Positions 1 through 14,849 are shown, numbered from the stretch's first letter. The stretch is 64,000 bases of DNA from Halocaridina rubra (GCA_037179515.1 JAXCGZ010000095.1:87650-151649); one strand, 5' to 3'. Numbers and translations: made by a program. The notes: generated from the letters alone by a model not told the origin.

Positions 1-277
1 AACTTTCTTCCTCCTTTTGTCTTCCCTAACTCTTATTACCTTCTTCCTTCATAAAAAGGAGATCTATCGTCATTTTTGGAACTAAGCCTGCCATATTTCT
101 AGATTTTCATCACTTTGACTATTCTCTCAGCCTATCCTTTTCTTAATGTTTATCATTTTCTTATTTCTGTCTTATTCTTAAGTGGATACTTTTTCTGTAT
201 CACTGCTTTTGTGTTGCCTGGGCCTGAAGAGAACAATTTTCTCCGCCTGTCACAGCGTCACACTTGAACAAATAAAA

Positions 278-392
<115 letters not shown>

Positions 393-506
393 CTCTTCAA
401 CGGGGATATTTGAAGCATAGTGTTTCTTCAAGAGCTGTGTAAATTTTGCAGTCTTCTCCGATCTGATGCCATTTCATTATAGTAATTGTCCAGAGACTTA
501 CTTCTA

Positions 507-624
<118 letters not shown>

Positions 625-628
625 TCAT

Positions 629-671
629 TTTTTTTTTTTACCCCGACCGGGACTCGAACCTAGGACTTATG

Positions 672-675
<4 letters not shown>
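629..675 (-). repeat. tRNA-like SINE fragment (3' part of the tRNA-like module)
   Basis: On the minus strand this holds a perfect RNA polymerase III B-box (GGTTCGAGTCC), then the CCGGTCGGGGTA end and an A-run. It matches the tRNA-like modules at 53,236-54,165. It is cut off within the anticodon-arm region, where an (AT)n array begins, so the A-box is absent. Confidence 0.75.

Positions 676-752
<77 letters not shown>
674..752. repeat. (AT)n microsatellite
   Basis: A run of about 79 bp of AT repeats lies between the SINE fragment and the hairpin unit. Confidence 0.97.
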
Positions 753-754
<2 letters not shown>

Positions 755-758
755 TCAC

Positions 759-1025
<267 letters not shown>

Positions 1026-1376
1026 TGTACTGTACCAATGAATGACTTGATATCCACCTATTGCATGTAGCAGGTAAACACTACTGAAAATATATTTTTA
1101 CCTGTACTATTCTCTAATGCTATTGCAATGTCGACAAAGATGAAAAGATGAAGCACATAATGTGATGGGCATGTAATTAATCTTGAATGCCCTCTATATC
1201 ATCTCTGGAGCATATGAAAATCTGAATATATCTGTGTATGCGGCATTCTCACAACACAAAATTGTTCACAGTTTTAATAATGTATAGCATTCCACTCATT
1301 ATGATGCTAACTATTTGTTCATAAACTTTACATTTCCTATGGGACTTAAATTTGACCCCAGAGGTCAAGAAACTAC
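1026..1376. other. No recognisable feature
   Basis: This is AT-rich sequence without a coding frame, RNA gene or repeat that I recognise. Confidence 0.6.
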
Positions 1377-1563
1377 CTAGGGCTAGATCTCACTGATTTC
1401 ATTGGAGAATTGGATGTGAAGCCACGCCCTGCCCCTGGGGGTATTTAAAGAGCCACCCAGGGCAGGGACAGTTAGTTAGAACTTTGCCAGGGGCACGAAT
1501 AGATCATAGATTGTGATAGTCATAGGGTGGGGGCATTGGGGCATTGAGGCGTCGGATGTGTTG
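1377..1563 (+). repeat. 187-bp direct repeat, left copy (LTR-like)
   Basis: This is identical to 7,494-7,680. It includes a GC-rich segment, a TATTTAAAG box, and a segment about 25-35 bp downstream suited to transcription start. AATAAA follows eight bases after the repeat, only in this copy. Confidence 0.85.
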
Positions 1564-1702
1564 TACTCTAGAATAAATATAAGTAAAGGAACTACTGCTT
1601 GTCCATTCTTACCTTGTACCCATCAGGTACTAATATTTATAACCTAATAAACCACGCTACCATAATTATAAGTTTATATACGTAGGAGGAAAAGCCCTAC
1701 GT

Positions 1703-1879
1703 CAGTGGTGTCATTAGATGGGATAATCAAAACCAATACGACAGTGGTGACGCTCGGTGAGATAATCATAAAAGCACTACGTCAGTGGTGGCAGCGGTGG
1801 GATAACCCAGTCATCTTACAAAGTGTGAGTTCGAGTGGAGGTCCAAAACCCCCACGTCAGTGGTGGCAGCGGTGGGATC
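1703..1879 (+). repeat. Four degenerate copies of a CAGTGGTGRC...GGTGRGAT motif
   Basis: Copies start near 1,703, 1,742, 1,783 and 1,858. The last two read CAGTGGTGGCAGCGGTGGGAT. The TGGCAGCGGTGGGAT core resembles primer-binding sites just inside 5' LTRs of some arthropod gypsy elements. Four copies in a row is odd, because one primer site should be enough. Their role is inferred from position only. Confidence 0.6.
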
Positions 1880-4581
1880 AACTATTTCTAAGATATTTCT
1901 TAGTAAGCCGAAGTGTGACCGGAGCATTGAGTGAAAATGCCCATTACAAGAGGTATAAGTTGCCGGATCCGACCAAGAAGACGGCGATTCGACGATTTTA
2001 CTCGAAGAGAAGAAGGAAAACCCGCTCCTTCCTTGCCTTCTGCCATGAAGTTTTTCAGGACCACCTCCTTAAAATAGCTAAGTACTTGTGATCTGTATCC
2101 AGTGAGTAATGGGACAATTAGTAAAAGAAATTGAGGTCGGTGGACGCCGCCATTTTATCTTGTAGTTATGCTTTGACTCAGCCAACCCGCTTATAAGGGG
2201 TGTGGCGCTTAATAAGTTGATAAAAGTAGAATTTCTGTACCCATTACTAACATGGATAATTTGTACTAATAGCTATAAGCAGTAATAAACTCCGTTTTTG
2301 TTATAATTTGAGTAATATAAAGAATTTGCGTTGGAAGTGCGTTCCATTTATTTGTATTAATGCTTAGATCGAATTTTAAGAACGCGAATGTATCGATTTT
2401 TAATTGAAAAAATTTAATGCACGTGAAATCACTGTTACAGTATATTAATTTCTTAAGTGTAAGAATTACAGTGAGTAATATACTTGAATCTGCTTTTAAG
2501 GTTTTACTTAGAACACGTGTGGTTTGCGAGAAAGGAATGCGGAAGTGACCATTCGATCTCCCAACCTCGTTATTGTAAATCCGTAGTAATTGTACTGATC
2601 CTTGATATTTAATGTACGTAAAATCATTGTTATATTAATTTCTTAAAGCGTAAGAAATCGAGTGTTACGATTGCGCCTGTTTTTAAGTTTTTTTTTCTTT
2701 TTTTGTTTTTTTTTATCCGCGGGAGTAATGTTTTAGCGAAAGAAAGACATAAATGACAGATCGTTCTTTTTGTGTTATGATGATGGGAAATTAATATTAC
2801 GCTACGTGTGTGGCATGTTCTTTTTGAAGAATAAGAAATTTTCGTGATATTAGTTAGAGATGAGTTTTTTTATTTCACGCTATGCAGGTGAAAGTAACAG
2901 TAAATTAGAGTAGTTTGTGCTGTCCTAGAATAGGGAAGGTTTTTCAGTGTCACCCAAACGTAGCTTCAAGGGAGTAGCATGTTTGTTTGTTCGTTAGAAT
3001 GGGACTTAGGACTGGTGAGGAAGTCTGTGACCGCACGGCTCAGCCGAGATTTCACCTTTACTCTTCTTCAGAGAGACCGGGAAAGGAAAACCAACATGTT
3101 GTAAATAAAAGGGAATTTTACAGAAAGGGAATGCAAGTTTGAATGTGAGCGCATGTGAGCGAATGAGTATAATGAGTGTAATAGGGGTATAATGGGGGGG
3201 TTGCTCTAGGGGGTGAAATCGCGGAAAGCACCGTTAGGAAGCATGATTGGGGAGTCTGCGAGGATCGTTCCCCTGCTCCGCCAGGTCCTTCTGCATGCCA
3301 TATCAGAGTGTCTTTATGGGAGGTGATGCGCTGTTGCAATATCTAGTGAGGGATATGGATGAGAAGGTAATTCTCCACCTGCCCAGATATGGTTGAAATA
3401 CCGAGTTTGTTTTATTTTTGTTTTGTCCCCTACTCCGCCATTGAGATTATTATTCGATTTCCGAGAGATTCCAAGATAGATGTTACGTGATAAAGGACGT
3501 GAATCTATGAATGATTCTTTATTTTCTTTGCTAGCTACAGTATATACATTATTTGTCTGAAGAGATATGTTAGATTGATAAAGTAAAACTTTGCGAGTTT
3601 TAGCCATGATAATGTTTTATCAAAATTATTTCGGCTTGGTCATAAAGAAAGAGTGAGAGCTGACACGAAATGACAACAAGAATGTTACACAGCTGTATCC
3701 CGTATTTGAGAGAGCAGATATAAGTCAAATTCGAGATAGTAAAAGAAGATATATATTTTATGTTTGAATTGTTTATGTACAACTCCGTACGAGATTTTGA
3801 AGTTTAAGCAAAATGCATTCCTTACTGTTGATAATGAAATATACTTTTTGTTTTCATTATTGCATACACAGAGATAGACTTTTTATATTCTTAGATACCC
3901 GTTTTTGTTATAGTTCTTTTTGTATTGAAGAAATCTTTAAAATCTTACTTAAAGGATTCTGAAAAGATTATCTAGAGATAACCATGGTTAATCCCTATCA
4001 TTTTCATGAATTTTAGATTACAATCGGGCTAATTAAAGATAATTGAGATTATTAGAGATTATTTGCTGAGTTTTAAAGTTAAAATTAATGACACAAGTCC
4101 TTTTTAAGAAGTTGTTAAGAAAAGGATATTTGTACTTTTGTTGATAGTAGTAGGGATACTGTCACATATGATTTTAGTTTTTTTGCTTTAATTTCATCAG
4201 TGTGTGTGCTTCGACTTAACCCTCTGATTTATAGCATGAAAAGAGAGAGATTGTCATTATAGACAAGGATGTGTATGCCGTTACAGTAAAGTCCTTATCA
4301 AGATTAAACAGAAAGGAATGGATTTATGCTTCGACAGTTCTGCAGTTGTACACTAAGTTCTTTTTGCTTTTGTTTTTGTTAATGAGGGAATGAGAATAGC
4401 CGCTGACAATAACCGTAAGACTCTATCGATAGTCATTGCTAACGTTTGTTCACGTTCATTTGTTTATTTATTTTTATTATTAGAGATACTCTGCGACAAT
4501 TTTTTTTTATTTTCAGTACAAGTAAAAGACAGAGGCCCATCTCAGCTGACTTGTGAGTGAAAACCGCAACGTATTTCACGG

Positions 4582-4584
<3 letters not shown>
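1880..4584 (+). other. Interior of the LARD-like element, no gene seen
   Basis: This is AT-rich, non-coding sequence. Short open frames exist but none shows a domain or amino-acid pattern that I recognise. It has homopolymer T runs near 2,690-2,712 and 4,500. Confidence 0.55.

Positions 4585-4676
<92 letters not shown>
4585..4676. repeat. (CT)n microsatellite
   Basis: An uninterrupted CT dinucleotide run of about 92 bp lies inside the LARD-like interior. Confidence 0.98.
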
Positions 4677-4679
<3 letters not shown>

Positions 4680-4964
4680 TACCTTTCACTCGACTCTGAG
4701 CCTGACAGAGGCTCCGTTCAATGCTAAAAGAATGTAGCCGTCTTTGAGTTTTTTTGTGTGTTTTTTTCCAGCGAAGCGAGGCGATAATTGTGCCTACATT
4801 TTATTTCAGTTGATAGATTGTTGCATGCTGTTATTGCATAAATACTGATAAGACATCGGTAGTACCGCCATTTGCATAAATATTTTTGCCACATGTCGCA
4901 ACTGTTTAGAGGATAGATAGAACTCCCATTGACAAATTGTGGAGCCAGCAAGTTGCCACTTATG

Positions 4965-6137
<1,173 letters not shown>

Positions 6138-6540
6138 AGGGACAGAGAAAACGAAAGTCGTCCTGGACAGAGAAAGTAAAAGTCGTCCTAGACAGAGAAA
6201 AACGAAAGTCGTCCTAGACAGAGAAAACGAAAGTCGTCCTAGACAGAGAAAACGAAAGTCGTCCTGGACAGAGAAAGTAAAAGTCGTCCTAGACAGAGAA
6301 AAACGAAAGTCGTCCTAGACAGAGAAAACGAAAGTCGTCCTAGACAGAGAAAACGAAAGTCGTCCTAGACAGAGAAAACGAAAGTCGTCCTAGACAGAGA
6401 AAGTAAAAGTCGTCCTAGACAGAGAAAGTAAAAGTCGTCCTAGACAGAGAAAGTAAAAGTCGTCCTAGACAGAGAGAACGAAAGTCGTCCTAGACAGAGA
6501 AAGTAAAAGTCGTCCTAGACAGAGAAATTAAAAGTCGTCC
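6138..6540 (+). repeat. 25-26 bp minisatellite, 16 units
   Basis: The core GTCGTCCTAGACAGAGAAA occurs 16 times with two spacer types, ACGAAA and GTAAAA. Units 1-4 and 5-8 share the same order of variants, including a TCCTGG variant at units 1 and 5. That shows a four-unit higher-order duplication of about 103 bp. A forward reading frame runs through part of it but ends without a domain. Confidence 0.95.
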
Positions 6541-7493
6541 CATCCATTGGTCTCTGAATAGTAATATAATATGAAAGTAAAACATGCTTTGTTTCAGGAG
6601 TAGTTTTTAAGGCTTAATTTTAAGACAAATCAATGCCCCTAATAATGATAGGAATAGAATTTCTGAAGGTAAGGTCTCTTATAGAAATTACTGTTGATGT
6701 TATAGTCTATTGCATTTTACATGTTTATACATGCTAATACTCTACTCAATTGTTTGCTAATGTTCTAAATGAGTCATAATCCTACTGTAATTAACTCAAT
6801 TTTGTCTTTTAAAGAAACGAGAGAAGTAGATGAATTAATGTTTTGATTTAAACTGACCTTTTGATCTTAATTAATGTTTAATATTAGTTTCACACTGGAA
6901 TTATGTTGCTTAAATATAAGAATATGTTTGTATTTCAGATTTCCAACAAGGACATAGACCCTGCATGCTCTAGTTGTCTGTAAAGGTACTCTCTATATGT
7001 TATGTTTGTGTAATTTGCATAGGAATTCTTAGAAAATAGCTTAAATAATTCGGCCCCATTTCTATTGTAAACTAATGTTAGCTAGGATATGCCCAAGAGC
7101 TCCCGGAAAATTAGCCCATGCTTCGACTGAAATAAGAGATATTTCAGTTTTGGTTGGGAGGGATGTCGTATGACTTCCGTCATGCTGAAGCCAGTCCGCC
7201 ATGCTGAAGCCAGAATCTGAAACTTGTAACAGATCTTGAGCGGAAACGGTTGGTCGAGGGCACGGATATTTTATTACCATGTTTGTAGAAAGTGCCAAGG
7301 AAATATATGACCGGAACCGTGAGACTTAGGACCTGGCATCGAGAAGGGCAAGAAAGGCCAGGAAGTTAGCCATTTCCTAAACCGCAAGAAATATAAGCAA
7401 GTGTTTCGTACGCAGGTACATACCCTGCAGAGATGCCCAATAACTCCTCCCCGGAAGTAGGAGGGATTCCACTTTGAACCTGGCGTTGATTAG
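6541..7493. other. Non-coding stretch before the right repeat
   Basis: No gene or RNA is recognised. If the LARD reading is right, the polypurine tract should lie just left of 7,494, but that sequence is not purine-rich. Confidence 0.5.
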
Positions 7494-7680
7494 CTAGGGC
7501 TAGATCTCACTGATTTCATTGGAGAATTGGATGTGAAGCCACGCCCTGCCCCTGGGGGTATTTAAAGAGCCACCCAGGGCAGGGACAGTTAGTTAGAACT
7601 TTGCCAGGGGCACGAATAGATCATAGATTGTGATAGTCATAGGGTGGGGGCATTGGGGCATTGAGGCGTCGGATGTGTTG
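7494..7680 (+). repeat. 187-bp direct repeat, right copy (LTR-like)
   Basis: This is identical to 1,377-1,563 at every base that I compared. Sequence on both sides of the two copies differs, so the duplication has sharp ends. AATAAA does not follow this copy. Confidence 0.85.
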
Positions 7681-8857
7681 AATGTGCCCTCTTTCATATA
7701 TACTTATCATAATTTTACCAAGAAGAGGTGAGAAATTAAGGTTTCATGATGTATACTCTTATCGACTCATATTGTACTATTATACATACACAGCTAACCA
7801 AAAATATACGGTACAGTACTATGTTTAACACTAAGGAAATCAATAATTAAACACACTAGGCATGATATGTACATACTGAGATATGCTATAGCAACGGAAA
7901 TGAACACTGTAGATTAAAAGTACATTCTTAAAAAGAAGAAAAAAAAAGTGCACACATAAAAAAATATAAACTGTCTAGAGATATATTCAAGACAGAGATA
8001 ATCTGAGTACCTCAGGTATAAAAAAAAAAAAAAAATTGTAGACAAGTGGCGGATATACACAGCAAACTAATCCTCTTGTACTTAGTAATCCTCATATTTG
8101 TCCCGGTATATTAATTTTAATCTAATATCATTACAGAAGTCCATGACCCTGGCTGACCCAATACAATATCTGTACCCAGTAATTTCTATCAAAGAATGTG
8201 ACCAACCAAGCAATCTTTTATTTGTAATTAGGAGAGAATATTATTAATGGGAGCATTTAGTTATAACTTATTTACTGTTTATAACAAGAGTATGTTTACT
8301 CTCACCCCCAAATGAGTGACATGAGCATAAAAAGCTAAATATATAAAAAACAGCTATAAAATAATAATTTCTCATTGCTAACGAGGCTTGATGTAATGTA
8401 AGCTAACTAAATATCATAATATATTCCATACTTTTTTTCCAAATTAGAAGTGCGAAAGCAGAACTTTACGAAAATATTAAACCATGACAAAAGAATAATA
8501 GTGGAAAATACTCCATCCCAATAACAATAATAATACTCACCTGGAATTTGTACGTATAGAGAGCCAAAAGCAAACATATAAATGGCACACATACACCGCA
8601 GGAAAAAGTTCCTCGTATGCATGATATCCACCGCCATGCTCAGATATAGCTTTAATACTTTTCACAAACAACTACGACAAATAGTTAAAAAATAACAGCA
8701 CTCATGTTGTCTGTGACAGATTAGAATAAAGCCATAATATACAACGACAAATTTCTACCTAGTACAATATGTGCTGTTTCGGAGTTTGCGAAATTATAAG
8801 TCTCTTTTTATTTATTTTACGACCTAATTGCTTCACATAATTACGTGATCCATCTAC

Positions 8858-8922
<65 letters not shown>

Positions 8923-9329
8923 GTGGTGGTAGTAGTAGTGGTAGTAGTAGTAGTAGTAGTAGTAGCAGTATATATTGCATATTCACTTTAACATCTCTAT
9001 TTAAATTTAAGCTGTAATTTCAGCCATTATAAGTTTGATAGAAATTACAGTAAGTTTTTAACTTAGTGATACTAGAGATTATTGTTCACTATTCGTTAAC
9101 AGAGAACTATATTAAAATTAAAATTATACACAAGTGAGAATCATTACTCACTGTTCAATGCTGATGCTATTTTAACATATACAACATAGTAGAAAATGTT
9201 CATGTAAACAATAAATAACAATCCTTTATGATTAAGTCATCATTGTTTTTATTCAAATGATATAAAATCTGATCATTGTATTTTCTCATTACTCCGGGGT
9301 TAGTATTGGAAATATAATAGTAAATGTTT
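7681..9329. other. No gene; simple repeats
   Basis: This is AT-rich sequence without a supported gene. It contains a poly(A) run near 8,020, an (ATT)n array at about 8,858-8,921 and a (GTA)n-like array at about 8,925-8,967. Confidence 0.65.
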
Positions 9330-9706
9330 ACTTTTTTTTATTTTGTATATATATTGAGTTAAATGTAAAGTCTGATCCTGTGATAACATATCTTGGTTAG
9401 CAAGTGAGTTTATCACTTAAGAAGAATATATAGTAGAAACAGGTGGGTGTCTCCTCAGACACAAATTCGAACTTTCCTTCAGGTTGACTTTTGTTTTTGT
9501 TGCATTTTTTTTTTATTTTTATCCTCAAATTACCACAGTCAAATTTTTAAATTAAGATGTGTGTTACCAGAAAAGAGATAAATTGAGTCACTAAATAGCA
9601 CTTACATGAAGATATAAAAATTCTGTGTGAAGCTTAAATAAAAGTTTTTCTCTTTTTTTCTCTTTCTCTTCTTCTTTCTATATTTTGTGAGAGGGAGAAC
9701 ATAAAA

Positions 9707-10782
9707 ATGAGGCCATCTCTGTCCCAAACCTCTCCCACCCATGGGTCAGGAGGAGGGGTAGCTATTAGGAGACTAAAACAGAAAATCAAGGATTTAGAGA
9801 CGATGGTTATAAGCCTTGATGATAAAATTCGTAATATGGATAGAGAAATTAAAGAGAATGAAACACTCAAAGAGGAAATAAGATTTTTAGAGGAAGCAAA
9901 TAAAGCACAAGGGCAAGAGAGAAAGGAACTAGAAAAACGAATAAAGAAGTTGGAAGGGGAAAAGAGTGAACTAGAAACCAGAATTTCTAAACAAGAAGAT
10001 AAAAACAAACAGCTGAATGACAACCTAAAGGAATTAGATGTTAGTTCACTGCTCTCTTCTGAGAGAGACGAGATTGCAGCTTGGAATGTCCAGATTAAGG
10101 AAAACATTGAACAGTTTAGAAAAGAGTCCCAGGAGCTGAATATGGAACATGATGCCATGAAAACTTCCTTTGCTGATGCACTAAAGGGGAATGTGGCAGT
10201 ATATGAGGCTGTAAAGGTGGTGGCACTGGAAAATATACAAACAGTTGACTATAAAGAGACAGTAATCGAAAAAAATGAAAGACGTTGTGATGGAAAGGGC
10301 AAATCCAATTATTAAGCAGACACTTGATAAAGAGAAGACAGTGGTAATCTCAGGCATAAGCGTATCCCAGGAGCCAACATGGCAGGGAAGACTTGAAGAA
10401 AATAAAGCTAGGGTTGTAGACCTGAAAGAAAGAATGGAGTAGTTTGTGGTCCTGAGGATATTGTAAACATTCACCAACTAGGCAAATATTCGAGGGAAGG
10501 AAAGCCGAGACCAACAAAAGTAATCTTTGAGAGAGGGGAAACATGTAGGGAAACATTGTTGAGAAAAAAAGTCTAAATGACCTTCAAGAATTCAAAGAAG
10601 TGTTCATTAGACAATACAGAACACAAGAAGAGATGGGAAGGATAAAAAACTTGTTGCAAGAGGCAAGAAGGTTAAATGAAGAAAGAAATGAAGAAAAGAA
10701 AAATTTTCATTTCAGAGTTCTTCCAGACAAAGGGGAGATAAAGAAGATAATGACAGAAGATCAGGGGATGGGGCCTCATTAA
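9707..10782 (+). pseudogene. CR1 ORF1 (coiled-coil RNA-binding protein), frameshifted
   Basis: The family protein binds its own RNA in a ribonucleoprotein particle. The ATG at 9,707 matches the intact ORF1 at 59,970. The first 150 residues are a charged heptad-rich coiled coil, followed by the conserved ISESQEPTWQGR-type and RRYRTQEEM regions. An extra A near 10,270 shifts the frame and the first frame stops at 10,315. A short indel near 10,425 disturbs it again. The last part (10,600-10,782) returns to the correct frame and ends at the same TAA as the other copies. The A AAT TTT heptamer of the overlap is retained near 10,704. Confidence 0.85.
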
Positions 10783-10798
10783 GATTGTTATACACAAA

Positions 10799-11223
10799 AC
10801 TGGTGCCAGAAATACGCAATCTCAGTTATGATGAGAGGCTGAGGGAATTAGACTTACCATCACTCGAAGCTAGAAGAGTAAGGGGGGATATGGTGACAGT
10901 CTTTAAATTCCTTCATGGTTATGATAGAGTGGATAGGGATCGATATTTTGATATGTCTGGCTCTAGAACTAGAGGTCATAGTTTGAAGCTTGGTAAGGAA
11001 ACTTCTTTGCAGGATGTAAGGAAATACTTTTTCAGTGTAAGAGTAGTTGATAATTGGAATTGGCTAAGCGAGGAGGTAGTTAATGCTATTTCAATCCATA
11101 GTTTTAAGGACAGGTATGATAAGTATGACTAAGTATCAAATGGAACCGATGAGGAGACGGGAAGATACGAGCTTTGGGCTCTTTCCCGTAAACACAATTA
11201 GGTAATCACAATTAGGTAATCAC
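10799..11223 (+). mobile_element. 5'-truncated CR1 copy nested in A1
   Basis: The sequence jumps from the ORF2 start to the last 110 codons of ORF2 (CTGGTGCCAG...), runs to the TAA and the double AATTAGGTAATCAC tail, then A1 resumes with ACAAATGCC at 11,224. The bases ACACAAA occur at both junctions and fit a 7-bp target duplication, although part may be native to the tail. The C-terminal frame at 10,785-11,132 is open but is only a fragment. Confidence 0.85.
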
Positions 11224-14031
11224 ACAAATGCCGATGGCTTAGCTGGTAAGGCAGTAGAAGTAAAAGATAGGATTCACAACAGTAAAGCAGATATAGTAGC
11301 AATTACAGAGACTAAGTTGAGTGAGGACATAAACAATATCACAGTTTTTCCTAAGGGCTTCAGAATATTAAGGGTTGAAAGTTCTGAGAGGACTGGTAGA
11401 GGGATAGCACTGCTCATAAGTGAAAGGATTCAAGTTGAAGAAATAAACTTGGCTATAGAAAGTGAGTTCAAGGAATTTCTTGTTGCTCGCATACATACTG
11501 GGTCAGAGAGCATTATAATAACTGTTGTATATAACCCACCAAAGAACCAGAGTAGGCTAGAAGTTTATGAGGAAAGTCATATAGGTACTATTGGAGTTAT
11601 AAACTTAGTTGTTAACATGGTACGGGAGAGAAAATGTAGGTATTGACTAGGGAAGATTTTAATCATAAAGAGATAGATTGGATAAATCTTGACCCACACA
11701 GTGGTGAGGACTCATTCGGGGTAAGATTCCTAGATTGCGTACAAGGGAATTTCCTACACCAACATGTACTGGAACCAACGAGGGCCAGGGGTGGGGACGA
11801 GCCATCACTACTTGATCTAGTATTCACAGATAATGTGTTGGATATTGAAAAAATTGAGTATGAACCACCAATTGGAAAGAGTGACCACTGTGTGTTGTTG
11901 ATGGAGTATATCATTGAAGATATTCTGCCTGAGAGTAGAGGCACTGAGGACATGAGGAGGAACAATCGGAGAGGAGATTACATCAAAATGAATGAGCTTT
12001 TTGCAGTTATTGACTGGAGAACCTTATTTTACAACAAATCTGTACAAGAAATGTATGACATATTTTGTGAGAAATATGGGAAGATAGTAGATTGCTGCAT
12101 ACCTGTCACCAAAGTAGGTGTAATTCATGCCAGAGAGAAATGGTTCGATAATGAGTGTAAAAAAGCTAAGGAGTGGAGAGACAAATGCTGGAAAAGGTAT
12201 AGGAGGAGAAAAAACATAAATGCCTGGCAAACCTACAAAAGAGCAAGAAATGACTACCTAAGTAAAAGAAGAGAGGCAGAGAGAGACTATGAGAGGGACA
12301 TCACCAGGAAGGCTAAAGAAAATCCCAAGCTTTTCCACAGCTTTATCAGAGGAACACTGAAGGTAAAAGAACAGGTTTTAAGGCTTAAGAGAGCGGATGG
12401 AAGCATCACTGAGACGGATGAAGAGATCTGCAAAGAATTGAACAAGGAGTTTCAGTCAGTATTTACAGTAGAAAATACCCCCACCCCTTCAGATTGCAGA
12501 GATAGAAGCTCAAGGGCCGGTATTAGAGAACATCAACCTTACAGCCACAGAGGTATGCAAATCGCTGATGGATTTAGATGTTCATAAAGCTACAGGTCCT
12601 GATGACATATCCCCTCATGTGCTTAAAAAATGCGCAAACTCAATATCAGTGGCACTAAGTATCATATTTAAAAAGTCACTGGAGTCAGGGGAGATTCCAA
12701 GATGCTGGAAACCAGCAAATGTGATACCTATCTTCAAAAAGGGAAGGAGGGATACGGCTCTGAACTATAGACCAGTTTCCTTGACCATCATAGTTTGCAA
12801 AGTTATGGAGAAACTACTAAGGAAACATATTTCTCTTCACTTGGAATCCTTCAACTTTTTGTCAGTGAGGCAACATGGCCTCAGAGAAGGTAGATCAACA
12901 GTAACAAACTTATTAGAATTTTATGATGAGGTAAGCCGAATCTTACAGGAAAGAGAGGGCTAGGCAGATTGCATATTCCTAGACTTCATGAAAGCGTTTG
13001 ACACTGTGTGGAGACTTATTAGGAAGCTGCAAGCAATGGCTAGAATAGGGGAAATGTCTTGGAATGGATAAAAACTTACTTAGAAGGATAGGAACAGAGG
13101 GTTAGAGTAAGACGCTCAGTGTCTGAATGGAGAAGAGTTAGTAGTGGAGTTCCACAGGGTTCAGTTTTAGGGCCACTTTTGTTCCTTGTATATGTAAATG
13201 ACCTACCAGAGTCTGTGAATTCATTCATGAATATGTTTGCAGATGATGCAAAGATTGTGAAGAAAGTAGGAAACGAGAACAATGGTAGAGAACTTCAGGC
13301 AGATCTAAATAGTCTGCACGAGTGGTCAGAAAAGTGGCTAATGAAATTCAATGCTTCAAAATGTAAGGTAATGAGAATGGGTACAAGTGCAAGAAGGCCC
13401 AAGCTTGACTACTCGGTGCCTGGAGTACAACGTCAAGAGACAGAAAATGAGAGAGATCTAGGAGTAAGCATACTGGTAGATTTGTCTCCAGAAATACATA
13501 TAAATGGCATAGTAAGGGCAGCATATGCATTCTTATCAAATGTAAGGGTAGCCTTCAGGCACATGGACAAGGAAATGTTCAGAAATATTTATGTAACCTA
13601 TGTGAGGCCAAAACTCAAATATGCAGCCCCCTTTTGGAATCCGCACTTGAAAAAGCACATAGCTAAGCTTGAAAAAGTTCAAAGACATGCCACAAAACTG
13701 GTGCCAGAAATACGCAATCTCAGTTATGATGAGAGGCTGGGGGAATTAGACTTACCATTACTCGAAGCTAGAAGATTTGAGTTGGGATATGGTGACAGTC
13801 TTTAAATTCCTTCATGGTTATGATAGAGTGGATAGGGATCGATATTTTGATATGGCTGGCTCTAGAACTAGAGGTCATAGTTTGAAGCTTGGTAAGAAAA
13901 CTTCTTTGCAGGATGTAAGGAAATACTTTTTCAGTGTAAGAGTAGTTGATAATTGGAATTGGCTAAGCGAGGAGGTAGTTAATGCTATCTCAATCCATAG
14001 TTTTAAGGACAGGTATGATAAGTATCACTAA
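11224..14031 (+). pseudogene. CR1 ORF2 (endonuclease/reverse transcriptase), multiply broken
   Basis: This covers the APE-type endonuclease (TETKL, the HKEIDW region, SLLDLVFT, IGKSDHC) and the reverse transcriptase (KATGPDDISP, GVPQGSVLGPLLF, MFADDAK). The sequence is broken near 11,643 (frame change at the GDFN motif), near 12,480 (frame change), by a TAG at 12,961, by a small deletion near 13,000-13,060, and near 13,780. The TAA is at 14,029. It cannot make a working enzyme. Confidence 0.88.
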
Positions 14032-14107
14032 GTATAAAATGGAAGCGATCAGGAGACGGGAAGATACGAGCTTTGGGCTCTTCCCGTAAAAACAATTAGG
14101 TAATCAC

Positions 14108-14849
14108 AATGAAAATGCTAACATTAAAAAAATATCTAAAACAACTAAATAACATTAATTCAATGATTAACTCGTTTCTTAACTGAGAGGGAACAATAAG
14201 GAAACCAAAGGCTGTGCTTTACATGAAGTTTTTCCAAACAGAGGGTATGAGAATAAGCATCTGCCAAAACTTTAACTTAATTTTATGTCATCATTGTTGA
14301 TTTCGCTATTTAGCGAGGATGTGAATGCATTATTATTTGAGTACTATATTACAATAGAAATACGGGACCGAAATGAAACTCCATAAACAAAAGTTTGAAG
14401 ATTATGCTACGAGGAGAAAACTATATGACCACATTGACTCAACTCGAGCACACCTCTTCAAGTAATAATAATTTCATCAAGTCACATCTGTTGTTCCCAA
14501 TCATTACCAACTAAGAAAGCTAAAAGTACATATACAGAAAAAACATGGTCACAAGAGAAGCCACAGTACCAAGAGTTGTTCAAGGAAAAGGTATGCTATC
14601 AGGTTTTACATGAAAATACACAGCATAACTGTACTGTATTTGTATTAGGATACATCTAGGACTGGTCCAGACTGCACTGGGTTGAGTCTTTCTTCAGGAC
14701 GGTTCTTTCCTTATGTCTACATCACTGAATATTCTGGCATATTCAGTACTCATCTCTTGCTATTCCATTACATTTGACAAGTCACAAATCTCTCCAAGTG
14801 TCCCTTTTTTCCCTCTTTTTTTCCTCATATTTGCTATTATTTATGGAAG
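14108..14849. other. No gene recognised
   Basis: This is AT-rich sequence after the A1 tail. The last 200 bp may belong to the 5' part of the LINE that follows, but I see no domain. Confidence 0.5.

Larger units (their letters stand above)
9330..14107 (+). mobile_element. CR1-like LINE, copy A1 (with nested copy inside)
   Basis: The order is 5' UTR, ORF1, ORF2 and a 3' tail ending in AATTAGGTAATCAC. The 5' end matches the UTRs of the copies at 33,460 and 59,095 from about base 9,330 on. The CR1 assignment rests on the ORF2 C-terminal region ([38 protein letters not shown]), which resembles the C-terminal tail of vertebrate CR1 ORF2. A separate 3' CR1 fragment (10,799-11,223) interrupts it at the ORF1/ORF2 junction. 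Both ORFs carry frameshifts, so this copy is dead. Confidence 0.88.

Noticed and set aside
1705..2091. 128-codon frame in the LARD-like leader as a gag
   Set aside because: It begins in the primer-site-like repeats, shows no gag motif and is best explained as chance.
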